A stretch of 11,523 nucleotides of DNA, from contig JAFMJX010000042.1 of assembly GCA_017853235.1 (NCBI GenBank), forward strand, positions 1 through 11,523, read 5' to 3'. Position numbers and translations under genes: made by a program. The DNA is from Chitinophagaceae bacterium (GTDB taxonomy: Bacteria > Bacteroidota > Bacteroidia > Chitinophagales > Chitinophagaceae). The number at the start of each line of letters is the position of its first letter. Position 1 is the stretch's first letter. Of the stretch, positions 1 through 6,162 are shown piece after piece. Below the pieces are notes generated by a model. It did not search any database. It had not been told where the DNA came from and saw only the letters and a list, made by a program, of their open reading frames with translations.

Positions 1-2
1 TA

Positions 3-185
3 AATCAAGTTTGCGCAAATAGGGCGAAAAATTTTACAGTAAGATATGATTCGCCAAAAATTGCAGAGGATGAAACGGGGTTAAAATTAAAAGTGGAGTT
101 AAACTTAATGAAAGTAAATTTCACGTACTCGACTTTTTTAAAAATACAGGATTGTAAAGAATGTTTAACTGATACAACATGTTGA
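3..185 (+). CDS. C-terminal end of an unrecognised Cys-rich protein (5' partial)
   Basis: The frame is open from the first bases of the window to a TGA at 183-185, giving about 60 residues of a C-terminus. The other two forward frames hit stops at once (TAA at 1, TAG at 20). The product ends in a cysteine-rich tail (DCKECLTDTTCC), a composition it shares with several downstream genes up to 3230, so it probably belongs to the same set. The stop overlaps the start of the next gene by 7 bases (ATG at 179), which suggests an operon with translational coupling. No family is recognised. A phage virion or adsorption role is only inferred from position. Confidence 0.6.
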   Translation, partial: NQVCANRAKNFTVRYDSPKIAEDETGLKLKVELNLMKVNFTYSTFLKIQDCKECLTDTTC

Positions 186-664
186 TTCTAACTTATATAC
201 TTCTAATTATTTTAATGTGCTTTATAGGTGCATTGTCTTATTATGTTGCAATTGGGGTACATAGAATGTTAGATTACGGAGGTATATTTTGGAAACTAAG
301 ATTCAATAAATTTCTAAAAAGTGCGGATGGTTTTCAAATAAAAATGTTACATGAAATATTAAACCAAGACCTTACAGATAAAAATTTGGATAACTTGAAA
401 TTAAATCATGGTTACCCCTACGCAGAAAAAAGAGACACGCTAAATAATATATATTGGCAAATTGTAACAGATAAACCAGAGTTGAAAATATGGCTATGTA
501 ATGAATGTTTAGCGTACCGAATAGCCTTGTTTTACGCCTTTTGTTCACTTGTTTTATTTATTTGGTATGGTTTAATTAGTTGGTATGGTGGTTTTATCTT
601 TTGGTTTTTTGCTTTGCCTTTAATCACTTCTGCAATTTCAATTCAATCAAGATTAAATGACTAA
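179..664 (+). CDS. Small membrane protein with N- and C-terminal transmembrane segments
   Basis: This 161-residue protein has a hydrophobic N-terminal segment at about residues 3-27. A polar middle with many Lys, Asn and Asp follows (about 28-110). Two closely spaced hydrophobic segments are seen at about 113-133 and 136-154, rich in Trp, Tyr and Phe. This predicts two or three membrane passes in the inner membrane. The ATG overlaps the upstream stop by 7 bases and the TGA overlaps the next gene by 8 bases, so it sits tightly in an operon. No family is recognised. It is not a typical holin, because the soluble middle is long and the holin candidate lies further downstream. Superinfection exclusion or a lysis accessory role is possible but unsupported. 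Confidence 0.65.
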   Translation: MLILTYILLIILMCFIGALSYYVAIGVHRMLDYGGIFWKLRFNKFLKSADGFQIKMLHEILNQDLTDKNLDNLKLNHGYPYAEKRDTLNNIYWQIVTDKPELKIWLCNECLAYRIALFYAFCSLVLFIWYGLISWYGGFIFWFFALPLITSAISIQSRLND

Positions 665-1034
665 TTGTTGCACTAAAGAATATTATACAATTGGTACATT
701 TTCCAATTGTGGACAAATTAACACCGGGTTAATTGCAGCCCAAGGAGGAATTTATACAATACTATTTGAGTACAAAGGAAAAGAAAATAGTTTTAGAGTT
801 TTTGCAGCACAAGGGGATGAGATTATAATTTTCAATTTGTTTGCAGAGGATGCAGACACGAAAATAAGAATCATTAATCCAGACGGAAGCCAGTTTGAAT
901 ATAATCACTACAATTGCATAAATGCAACATGTGAAACTTATAATGTTTTTTTAATATCTACAATACCGTATAATAAATTTATCATTGAATGTGATGAGTG
1001 TTGCCCGGTTGTAGAAAATTTAACTACTTGCTAA
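657..1034 (+). CDS. Unrecognised small Cys-rich protein, probably beta-rich
   Basis: The product is 125 residues with 9 cysteines: a CC pair near the N-terminus, three spread through the chain and four in the last 20 residues (IECDECC, then a final TTC). The middle alternates short hydrophobic strands with Gly and Asp turns (for example the stretch with EDADTKIRIINPDGSQ), suggesting a beta-sandwich domain. No signal peptide is visible. It overlaps the preceding gene by 8 bases and is followed after 10 bases by the next. The family is unknown. Its place among other Cys-rich phage proteins hints at a virion or host-surface component. Confidence 0.6.
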   Translation: MTNCCTKEYYTIGTFSNCGQINTGLIAAQGGIYTILFEYKGKENSFRVFAAQGDEIIIFNLFAEDADTKIRIINPDGSQFEYNHYNCINATCETYNVFLISTIPYNKFIIECDECCPVVENLTTC

Positions 1035-1044
1035 ATAAAATAAA

Positions 1045-1485
1045 ATGTTTACAGAACAAGAGCAGCCAATAATTTCACCGACAGAGAGCGCAGAATGTAC
1101 CCTTAATAATCAAGCATTATTTGATGTATGGAATTGGATTAGGTGTTTGTCTTCAAAAAATGTTTACACAGATAAAAAATGTTACTACTTCTGGAATGGT
1201 AGTACTGAATTAGATACTTTTCAAATTCCTAAAGCGGATATTCCAAACGAGCCTACTAAATGTGAAGTCGCTGTATATATAATTAATAATACAACTCATG
1301 TTCGCAAAGAATTTAAGTTTCATGAGGACTTAGACGGTGTTACCATTGAATGGGCGTGGGATGATACAGACCCCGACAATTGGATAGTAATGTTGTCAAC
1401 CCCGGCAACGGTTGAGGAAACTGTTATAATTGAAGTCTTAAAAAGAGAATCTATTTTAGATATGATTCAGTGTGCAGATTTATAA
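1045..1485 (+). CDS. Unrecognised 146-residue phage protein
   Basis: The protein starts with a polar region holding one Cys, then a short helical stretch with Trp and an RC pair (VWNWIRCL, about residues 28-35). A likely beta-rich C-terminal half follows, containing WAWDDTDPDNW at about 103-113. The leader is AT-rich (AAATAAAATAAAATG) and has no Shine-Dalgarno site. The general layout (Cys, then a helix with RC, then strands, then a hydrophobic strand near the end) recalls the next gene at 1504, and the two may be distant paralogues. That comparison is by eye only. The function is unknown; the position upstream of the lysis genes fits a tail or fibre accessory protein. Confidence 0.6.
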   Translation: MFTEQEQPIISPTESAECTLNNQALFDVWNWIRCLSSKNVYTDKKCYYFWNGSTELDTFQIPKADIPNEPTKCEVAVYIINNTTHVRKEFKFHEDLDGVTIEWAWDDTDPDNWIVMLSTPATVEETVIIEVLKRESILDMIQCADL

Positions 1486-1503
1486 ATTTTAAATAGTAAA
1501 AAA

Positions 1504-1953
1504 ATGGCGTGTGTATTTGAATGTCCTGTTCCTGTTGGTAATCCATATCAAACATTAGATGAATGTAAGGAAGTAGTATTGGCCCCAACAACTTGCGCGC
1601 AAGCGGAAAATAATTGGTCAATACTTGCAAAAATTTTAGAAGTTGTAAATCTTTTGAGGTGCAAATACTTGGAAGGGAGCGAGACAATATCGTACAGGTA
1701 CAAGCAAAAATTAAGTTCACCTGTTTACTTTGTAACGGTTGCGGCTACTAAATTAGTAGGTGTAGATCCAGATAATGTAATTTTTTCGGTGAATGGTGTA
1801 CAGTGTTATCATACCTCGCAATTATTCGGGGCAATTAGATACGAGTTTGATTCTGCAATGGATAAAATTTCATTTTATGACGACAATAACGCTGCTTTAA
1901 CTTTAGGGGCAGTGGATAACGTTGATTTTATTGATTTAATAATTTTAAAATAA
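1504..1953 (+). CDS. Unrecognised 149-residue phage protein
   Basis: The N-terminal 35 residues carry four cysteines (C3, C7, C21, C31). A predicted helix (ILAKILEVVNLLRC) follows, then a beta-rich half with repeated hydrophobic alternation such as VIFSVNGVQCY, and a hydrophobic end (FIDLIILK). The start is preceded by an A-rich leader (AAATAGTAAAAAAATG). The stop lies two bases before the start of the next gene, so the two are almost certainly co-transcribed. The overall layout is like the gene at 1045. No family is recognised. A role in the virion or in host contact is inferred only from position and composition. Confidence 0.6.
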   Translation: MACVFECPVPVGNPYQTLDECKEVVLAPTTCAQAENNWSILAKILEVVNLLRCKYLEGSETISYRYKQKLSSPVYFVTVAATKLVGVDPDNVIFSVNGVQCYHTSQLFGAIRYEFDSAMDKISFYDDNNAALTLGAVDNVDFIDLIILK

Positions 1954-1955
1954 TT

Positions 1956-3230
1956 ATGAAAAAGGTACTTTTGTTTTTTTTGTTCCCTTTGTTCGTTTAT
2001 TCACAAGGCGGCATAAGGCTTTACCAAATTCAAGCGCATACGATTGGGGGAGTGCGACAAGATTCATCATTCGTTATGACCGGATCGGACGGACGATTAA
2101 ATTATATTTCGCTCGACTCTTTAAATGTAATTGTAAATAAATACTTTGACCTTTGCGATGAATTAAATGAAGTTGAAATAGGAACGCTGGATACTAGCGA
2201 ATATTTTTTACAAAGTGATTGTAAAAGGGTGAAACTTTCAGAGGTAACGAATGGAGATTTATTTACTTGTGTTCGTGTGTTAGAGTGCATTCAGGAAGAT
2301 TGTGAAGGTATCAGGGAATGCGTTACAAGTATAATTGATTGTGAGTATATTGATAGTTGCGTTTCGCTTAGTGATTTTGATTGTGATTCCGTTGCCGCAT
2401 GTTTAGATGAAATTCTTTGTGATAGAGTTTTGGCATGTTTGGAGGACAGCTTAGATATTTCAGATATTGTTTGTAATGCTTTTAATTCTTTTATTGGTAG
2501 GGCGGGCGAAGTTGGTGACTCTATTATTGTAACGAATGGAGGTATATGTGCGAAGATTCCTTTTACGGAGGCGATGGGTAGGGGTGACTATCAATTATAT
2601 GTACGTGACTCATCATGTATTGATTTGGAAATGTTAAACGATACAACATTAACAGCAATAGTTTTAATTTCTGGCGACGCTAATAATAATATAGAATGTA
2701 GGGGCGACGGTTTATTTTCAGCAAATAATTGTGAGGAGTTTTCAACAGCACCTATGATTAATTTAGAAAACGATGCCGGATATTTTTTTTATGTAAACAA
2801 AGATGAGGACCCCGATATGTGCTATAAGAGTGAATTAAAATTTGCACCAGGGGATTGCATAAATTTACAAATGGTAGACGGTGCTTTTCGTGCAGATATT
2901 GAAATTTCACCAAACGCTGGGAATATAATTACATGTGTTGGGAATGGTTTATATGCCACAGCGGATACAACAGGACAAGATAATAGTTGGCTTTGTGATT
3001 CGTTGAGTTCGTTAGACTTAGGGGATGATTTACAAATTAATGATTATGTCGTGGGAATAGAGGGTGGCAATAGTTGCAAACTAAAACAATTGACGGCACA
3101 ATCTACATGCCCAAATGAACCTCCTGTAACTACTTATATTTACGTAGTTGTTCAAGATGAGGGCGGAAATTGTGTACGTATAACGTGTGCAGCATTTAAA
3201 ACATTCCTAAATGGAGGATCGTGCATATGA
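1956..3230 (+). CDS. Secreted Cys-rich protein with C-x5-C repeats and fibre-like modules
   Basis: This 424-residue protein begins with a clear Sec signal peptide (MKKVLLFFLFPLFVYSQ, cleavage expected near residues 16-18). It has 26 cysteines. Eleven lie between residues 105 and 173, mostly five residues apart, in a degenerate 12-13 residue repeat with the sense C-(D/E)-x-(I/V)-x-x-C-(L/V). Two similar modules follow at about residues 221-261 and 301-340. Each starts CI(D/N)L(E/Q)M and ends with N-x-I-x-C-x-G-x-GL, a pattern reminiscent of phage tail-fibre repeats. Export would let the cysteines form disulphides in the periplasm. It lies between small Cys-rich genes and the lysis block. The family is not recognised; fibre or surface display is inference. 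Confidence 0.7.
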   Translation: MKKVLLFFLFPLFVYSQGGIRLYQIQAHTIGGVRQDSSFVMTGSDGRLNYISLDSLNVIVNKYFDLCDELNEVEIGTLDTSEYFLQSDCKRVKLSEVTNGDLFTCVRVLECIQEDCEGIRECVTSIIDCEYIDSCVSLSDFDCDSVAACLDEILCDRVLACLEDSLDISDIVCNAFNSFIGRAGEVGDSIIVTNGGICAKIPFTEAMGRGDYQLYVRDSSCIDLEMLNDTTLTAIVLISGDANNNIECRGDGLFSANNCEEFSTAPMINLENDAGYFFYVNKDEDPDMCYKSELKFAPGDCINLQMVDGAFRADIEISPNAGNIITCVGNGLYATADTTGQDNSWLCDSLSSLDLGDDLQINDYVVGIEGGNSCKLKQLTAQSTCPNEPPVTTYIYVVVQDEGGNCVRITCAAFKTFLNGGSCI

Positions 3231-3529
3231 TTTTTAAAATTATTTTTTGCGGATTGGTTTTGTTTTCATGTGGCAAAGATGAAGTAAAAATAATTCCTAA
3301 AAAAGAAAAAGAATGGAAGCCCGTAAAACACCATTTTGATACGGTTGAAAAGTATATAATTTTAGGAGACATGAACGTAAGTAGAATTTACAGGTCTAAG
3401 GTAAAGGAAGTTTGGATATATTCAAAAACCGGATCGAGTATTTTAAAATATATAGACACCAATAATATTGATTTTCCAGAAAATATAATGCCGTTACCAG
3501 ACGCAATTTGGGATGGCAAAAAAAAATAA
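3227..3529 (+). CDS. Small lipoprotein beside the lysis genes
   Basis: From ATG at 3227 the protein has 100 residues. It starts with a short lipoprotein signal, MIFKIIFCGLVLFSC, whose lipobox LFSC places the lipid on C15. The next residues, GKDEVK, hold a Lys-Asp-Glu pattern like the surface lipoprotein export signal described in Capnocytophaga, so display on the cell surface is possible. The rest is hydrophilic with many Lys. The ATG overlaps the stop of the upstream gene (ATGA). A GTG at 3221 could also start the frame, but it would add only two residues before the Met of the signal. Next to a holin and an endolysin, an Rz1-like spanin part or a superinfection-exclusion lipoprotein are the options; neither is proven. 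Confidence 0.65.
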   Translation: MIFKIIFCGLVLFSCGKDEVKIIPKKEKEWKPVKHHFDTVEKYIILGDMNVSRIYRSKVKEVWIYSKTGSSILKYIDTNNIDFPENIMPLPDAIWDGKKK

Positions 3530-3541
3530 AATAATTTTTAT

Positions 3542-3838
3542 ATGAAAAAAATAGGAGATATATTTTTAACTGTACTAGGTACTTTTTTGAAGATACCATA
3601 CTTTTGGATGCCTGCAAGTTGGAAGGGTTACAGGACATATGCAATTACAGGATTGACGGCAATTTTTACAGCTCTTGATTCTTTGAATTTAATTGATTTA
3701 AGCTCTAGGATTTGTGCAGCCGCAGAATCAGTAGCGCATATTTGGAACCCTGAATTTGTTTGTGATGTAAACAGTGTGATGTCTGGGGTTGCATCTTATA
3801 TTGGTTTAGTTTTGGTTAAACTTCGTTCCGAGACTTAG
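3542..3838 (+). CDS. Putative holin
   Basis: This 98-residue protein has two likely transmembrane segments, at about residues 33-50 and 76-93, separated by a short region with two cysteines. A WKGYRTYAITGL stretch leads into the first segment; similar Lys-Gly-Tyr-Arg-Thr entries occur in small phage membrane proteins annotated as holins. The tail is short and charged (KLRSET). Size, membrane topology and the position directly before a cell-wall hydrolase all fit a holin, which would open the inner membrane so the hydrolase can reach peptidoglycan. A hairpin with a T-tract follows the gene. The holin name rests on context and topology, not on a conserved catalytic motif. Confidence 0.55.
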   Translation: MKKIGDIFLTVLGTFLKIPYFWMPASWKGYRTYAITGLTAIFTALDSLNLIDLSSRICAAAESVAHIWNPEFVCDVNSVMSGVASYIGLVLVKLRSET

Positions 3839-3858
3839 CGATTTTTCATTTTTGTTTT

Positions 3859-3887
3859 CCGGGCGGTGCATCTGGCCGCTCGGTTTT
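3859..3887 (+). terminator. Intrinsic terminator after the holin-like gene
   Basis: An 8-bp GC-rich stem (CCGGGCGG with CCGCTCGG, one G-U pair) closes a 9-base loop and is followed at once by TTTT. It sits in the 71-base gap between the holin-like gene and the endolysin. It may end or attenuate transcription, which would lower endolysin expression relative to upstream genes unless read-through occurs. No promoter is evident between it and the endolysin. Confidence 0.7.
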
Positions 3888-3909
3888 CTAATTAATTTAA
3901 AATTACAAA

Positions 3910-4344
3910 ATGAATAATTCAGAAAAACTTTTGCTTTGTGCTATTAAGTATTTGGGAATAAAAGAATCATTAACCGGATGGGATGAAACGGTAAAAAAAT
4001 GGATATATGCCTCATGTGATTCAATTGGTTTGGAAAAACCTGATGACGATTCTAAATTCGCTTGGTGTGCGTGCTTTGTTTCTAATATGTTACATGAGAG
4101 CGGAATTTGGACAAATGAAAAACATATTGTTTCTGCTCGCAAATTTTTAGATGTTGGAAATAATATTAGTAATCCAGAAATGGGGGACATTGTAATACTT
4201 GAACGTGGGAAAGGTTTTGGGCATATAGGATTTTATATTAATGAAACAGAGAGTAAAGTAAAGTTACTCTCTGGAAATTCAAACGATAGCGTTTCTATTT
4301 CTGATTATGACAAAAAAAGAATTTTGGGTATTAGAAAAATTTAA
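3910..4344 (+). CDS. Endolysin-like cysteine peptidase (NlpC/P60-like, TIGR02594 type)
   Basis: The 144-residue protein follows the pattern of the small phage hydrolases of the TIGR02594 type. An N-terminal helix reads AIKYLGIKES. Then comes the catalytic-Cys motif AWCACF (C53), the GDIVIL strand near residue 92, GHIGFYI with the likely catalytic His at 105, and LLSGNSNDSVSI at about 119-130. C53 and H105 would act as the peptidase pair cutting peptide stems of peptidoglycan at lysis. No signal peptide is seen, so release through a holin is expected. The gene lies behind the holin-like gene and 9 bases ahead of the metallophosphoesterase. An alternative is a virion-bound cell-wall hydrolase used at entry. 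Confidence 0.8.
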   Translation: MNNSEKLLLCAIKYLGIKESLTGWDETVKKWIYASCDSIGLEKPDDDSKFAWCACFVSNMLHESGIWTNEKHIVSARKFLDVGNNISNPEMGDIVILERGKGFGHIGFYINETESKVKLLSGNSNDSVSISDYDKKRILGIRKI

Positions 4345-4353
4345 AAAACAATA

Positions 4354-5223
4354 ATGATAAAAAGACATGGTACTAATTCAATATTAATCGACTATGGAAA
4401 ACAATTGTCAGGATCGGTTAATGAACTGTTTTTTTGTTCAGACATTCACCTGGACAATATAGGCTGCGATAGAAACCTATTTAAATCAGACTTACAACGT
4501 GCAAAAGATAGGGGAGCGTATATCTTTATCTTTGGTGATTTAATGGATTTGATGCAGGGAAAATACGATCCAAGATCGAATAAGTCAATCTTAATGAACC
4601 AACATAAGAGTGAATCTTATTTGCTGGATGTCATTAATGATTGTTACGAATTTCTTTTGCCATTTAAAGATAACCTAGCTGTTATTTCGGATGGTAACCA
4701 TGAAACAAGTGTAGCCAAAAGAATAGAATTTAATCCCTTATTTCTTCTTTGTGAAAAATTAAGACAGTCAGGTTCAAAGGTTGAACATTTACCATACCAG
4801 GGATGGGTTTTGCTTCGTTCAAGTTTTGGAAATTCAAAAGACGTGCTAAGTAACATAATGACCAGGCGTATATTTTATTCTCATGGCAATTTTCATGGAC
4901 AAGTTAGCTTAGGAACGCAGGCCATTAGACGTTACGCAGCCGTTGCAAATGCCGACATTTTCGTAAGCGGGGACAATCACGAGCGTTGGACGGCCGGCCA
5001 TGCGGTTTATGATTTGAAGTCAAACGGTGAGCAAACGACTTACCAGCAAGTTCACATTAAAACCGGAACATACAAAGATGAATTTAAAACAGGTTCGGGC
5101 TTTGCAGCCGAAAGGTTGGCTATGCCTAAATGTTTAGGCGGTACTTTTGTTAAGTTGACAATAGTTAAACCAGCGGCCGGGAAAGATTGGTTAATTGATG
5201 TCGAGAATAGATTTGTGAGATAA
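4354..5223 (+). CDS. Calcineurin-like metallophosphoesterase
   Basis: The 289-residue protein carries the full metal-binding signature of the calcineurin-like phosphoesterase superfamily: D-x-H in SDIHLD (D30, H32), GD in FGDLMD (G61, D62), GNHE (114-117), a histidine in YSHGN (H177), and SGDNHE (H209) in place of the usual GHxH. A two-metal phosphatase, phosphodiesterase or nuclease activity is expected in the cytoplasm. The exact substrate cannot be read from the sequence. It is unusual to find it straight after an endolysin; a DNA-processing role late in infection is one guess. The stop overlaps the next start (TAATG). The last third of the gene is clearly richer in G and C than its neighbours. 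Confidence 0.85.
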   Translation: MIKRHGTNSILIDYGKQLSGSVNELFFCSDIHLDNIGCDRNLFKSDLQRAKDRGAYIFIFGDLMDLMQGKYDPRSNKSILMNQHKSESYLLDVINDCYEFLLPFKDNLAVISDGNHETSVAKRIEFNPLFLLCEKLRQSGSKVEHLPYQGWVLLRSSFGNSKDVLSNIMTRRIFYSHGNFHGQVSLGTQAIRRYAAVANADIFVSGDNHERWTAGHAVYDLKSNGEQTTYQQVHIKTGTYKDEFKTGSGFAAERLAMPKCLGGTFVKLTIVKPAAGKDWLIDVENRFVR

Positions 5224-5417
5224 TGGTAAAGTCCTCTAAGCCGGAAGTCAAAAAGCGGAAAGCGACAGTTCGCAAAAAAAAACCTAAGCCGGATCTAAAT
5301 GTTGAAATCACTTTCAAGTTTAAAGAATCAGAAGTTAAGCGACTCGGAGGCCTAACCAAATTGTGCGACTTCGTGTACGGGTGCATCGAGGCCACCTCCG
5401 TTGGCTTAAAAAATTAG
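5223..5417 (+). CDS. Small basic protein coupled to the phosphoesterase
   Basis: The 64-residue product has a very basic first third (about 12 Lys or Arg in residues 1-22), then a short domain (VEITFKFKESEVKRLGGL, then a Cys-containing helix-like end). Its ATG shares one base with the stop of the phosphoesterase gene, so translation is probably coupled. The basic arm suggests nucleic-acid or phosphate binding. A partner role for the phosphoesterase is plausible but not shown. Local G+C is high: 36 of the 60 bases at 5341-5400. No family is recognised. Confidence 0.6.
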   Translation: MVKSSKPEVKKRKATVRKKKPKPDLNVEITFKFKESEVKRLGGLTKLCDFVYGCIEATSVGLKN

Positions 5418-5451
5418 TACATATATATAAGGAGTGTAAATTTCCACAATG

Positions 5452-5500
5452 GCCCTATTTTTCTAAACCACGGGGCTAAAATTTGCCCTATTTTTCTAAA
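5452..5500 (+). repeat. Two 16-bp direct repeats in the main intergenic region
   Basis: GCCCTATTTTTCTAAA occurs without mismatch at 5452-5467 and 5485-5500, 33 bases apart start to start (about three helix turns). They lie in the 243-base gap between the late-type and early-type blocks, about 100 bases upstream of the promoter candidate. They could be paired protein-binding sites. Alternatively they are parts of overlapping terminator hairpins, since each starts with GCCC, a GGGC lies between them, and each runs into T5. Confidence 0.6.
5473..5497 (+). terminator. Weak terminator candidate after the late block
   Basis: GGGC at 5473-5476 can pair with GCCC at 5485-5488 across an A/T-rich loop, and a TATTTTTCT tract follows. 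The stem is only four G-C pairs, so this is a weak candidate. Its place 55 bases after the last late-type gene, before a new promoter, is what supports it. Confidence 0.35.
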
Positions 5501-5599
5501 TCTCAAAAATATTTCAAAACGGTCCCAAGCCATAACTATTTGATTTTCAGATATTTAATATATTACAAATAAAAATATATTAAAATAATTAAAAAAATA

Positions 5600-5631
5600 T
5601 TTGCACATGTTATAAAGTTGATTTAGATTTG
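5600..5631 (+). promoter_or_regulatory. Bacteroidetes-type promoter for the early block
   Basis: TTTG at 5600-5603 (the -33 element) and TAGATTTG at 5624-5631 (the -7 element, consensus TAnnTTTG) are separated by 20 bases, which fits the known Bacteroidetes primary sigma factor promoter. The upstream 60 bases are nearly pure A and T. Transcription would begin near 5638, leaving a leader of about 23 bases that is A-rich up to the ATG at 5661. It shares an extended -33 block with the promoter at 7578. Confidence 0.75.
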
Positions 5632-5660
5632 TTCTATCAATTAATTAAAAAACAAAAAAA

Positions 5661-5888
5661 ATGAAAAAGAGATCAAAAAAAAATTTACAAATTGAAGTAG
5701 CTGGAATGGGAAGTTGGAAATTAACAACAACTCTATATAATAGAGAGATTTCGGCGATAACAACAAACTCAAAAGACATTGACATTCTAAATTTTGAAGA
5801 TTACAGCGACTGGAAAAAAGAGGGCGCAAAAAATCGCTTAATTTCTGAATGCATTGAAAATTATAAATCTGGCCTAAAAGTAGGATAG
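5661..5888 (+). CDS. Small unrecognised protein, first gene of the early block
   Basis: The 75-residue protein starts with a basic run (MKKRSKKN). A compact core follows with WKLTTTLYNREISAITTNS at residues 19-37, and a helix-like end with ISECIENYKSG. The W-x-(I/L)-T...EisaiTTnS...D pattern is like small phage proteins I have seen annotated as hypothetical in Bacteroidetes; this is recalled from memory and not checked. The leader is ATTAAAAAACAAAAAAA before ATG. It is the first gene after the strong promoter candidate, so it should be expressed early. A hairpin with T6 follows it. The function is unknown. Confidence 0.65.
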   Translation: MKKRSKKNLQIEVAGMGSWKLTTTLYNREISAITTNSKDIDILNFEDYSDWKKEGAKNRLISECIENYKSGLKVG

Positions 5889-5914
5889 AGTTTTGGTTAA
5901 TATTTTGATTCGTT

Positions 5915-5967
5915 ACCGGGCAGTTTCATTTTGATATATTACTTGGTTGACCGTTGCCCGGTTTTTT
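5915..5967 (+). terminator. Hairpin with long loop and T-tract inside the early block
   Basis: ACCGGGCA at 5915-5922 is exactly complementary to TGCCCGGT at 5955-5962, and the second arm runs into six T residues (5962-5967). The loop of about 32 bases is long for a terminator. It lies between the first early gene and the next, without a clear promoter after it, so it may act as a partial terminator or attenuator. Confidence 0.55.
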
Positions 5968-5988
5968 AAACATTAAAAAAACAAAAAA

Positions 5989-6162
5989 ATGGAAAAACGA
6001 TTTTACGCTGAAATGGCTTTTTACGTCCACGCTTCGGATAACGAAGAAGCTACAAAAAAGATAAACGCCTTTATTAATTCCTTGCCGGAAGATTTGCAGG
6101 CAGAACTTATATTTTTTTCTCGTGCAGATTTTGGGCACGGGATTTTAAAAAATGAATTATGA
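5989..6162 (+). CDS. Small unrecognised protein of 57 residues
   Basis: The frame begins at an ATG preceded by the typical leader ATTAAAAAAACAAAAAA and ends in a TGA that overlaps the next start (ATGA at 6159). The product starts MEKRFYAEMAFYVHASD and has a short acidic-basic helix-like stretch (NEEATKKINAFINSL) before a FFSRADFGHG segment. The pattern of an aromatic strand, a helix with Glu and Lys, then another strand suggests a small alpha/beta fold. No family is recognised. Leader, coupling and sensible composition support it as real despite its length. Confidence 0.65.
   Translation: MEKRFYAEMAFYVHASDNEEATKKINAFINSLPEDLQAELIFFSRADFGHGILKNEL

Noticed and set aside
1451..1720. Reverse-strand frame of 89 residues
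   Set aside because: It overlaps two well-formed forward genes and has no leader or recognisable domain.
3213..3226. Shine-Dalgarno-like GGAGG before the lipoprotein start
   Set aside because: It encodes part of the preceding protein's C-terminus, and no other gene here has such a site, so it is probably chance.
5418..5599. Possible small genes in the main intergenic region
   Set aside because: Only tiny frames are seen, such as a five-codon one at 5449; no leader or conserved pattern supports any.
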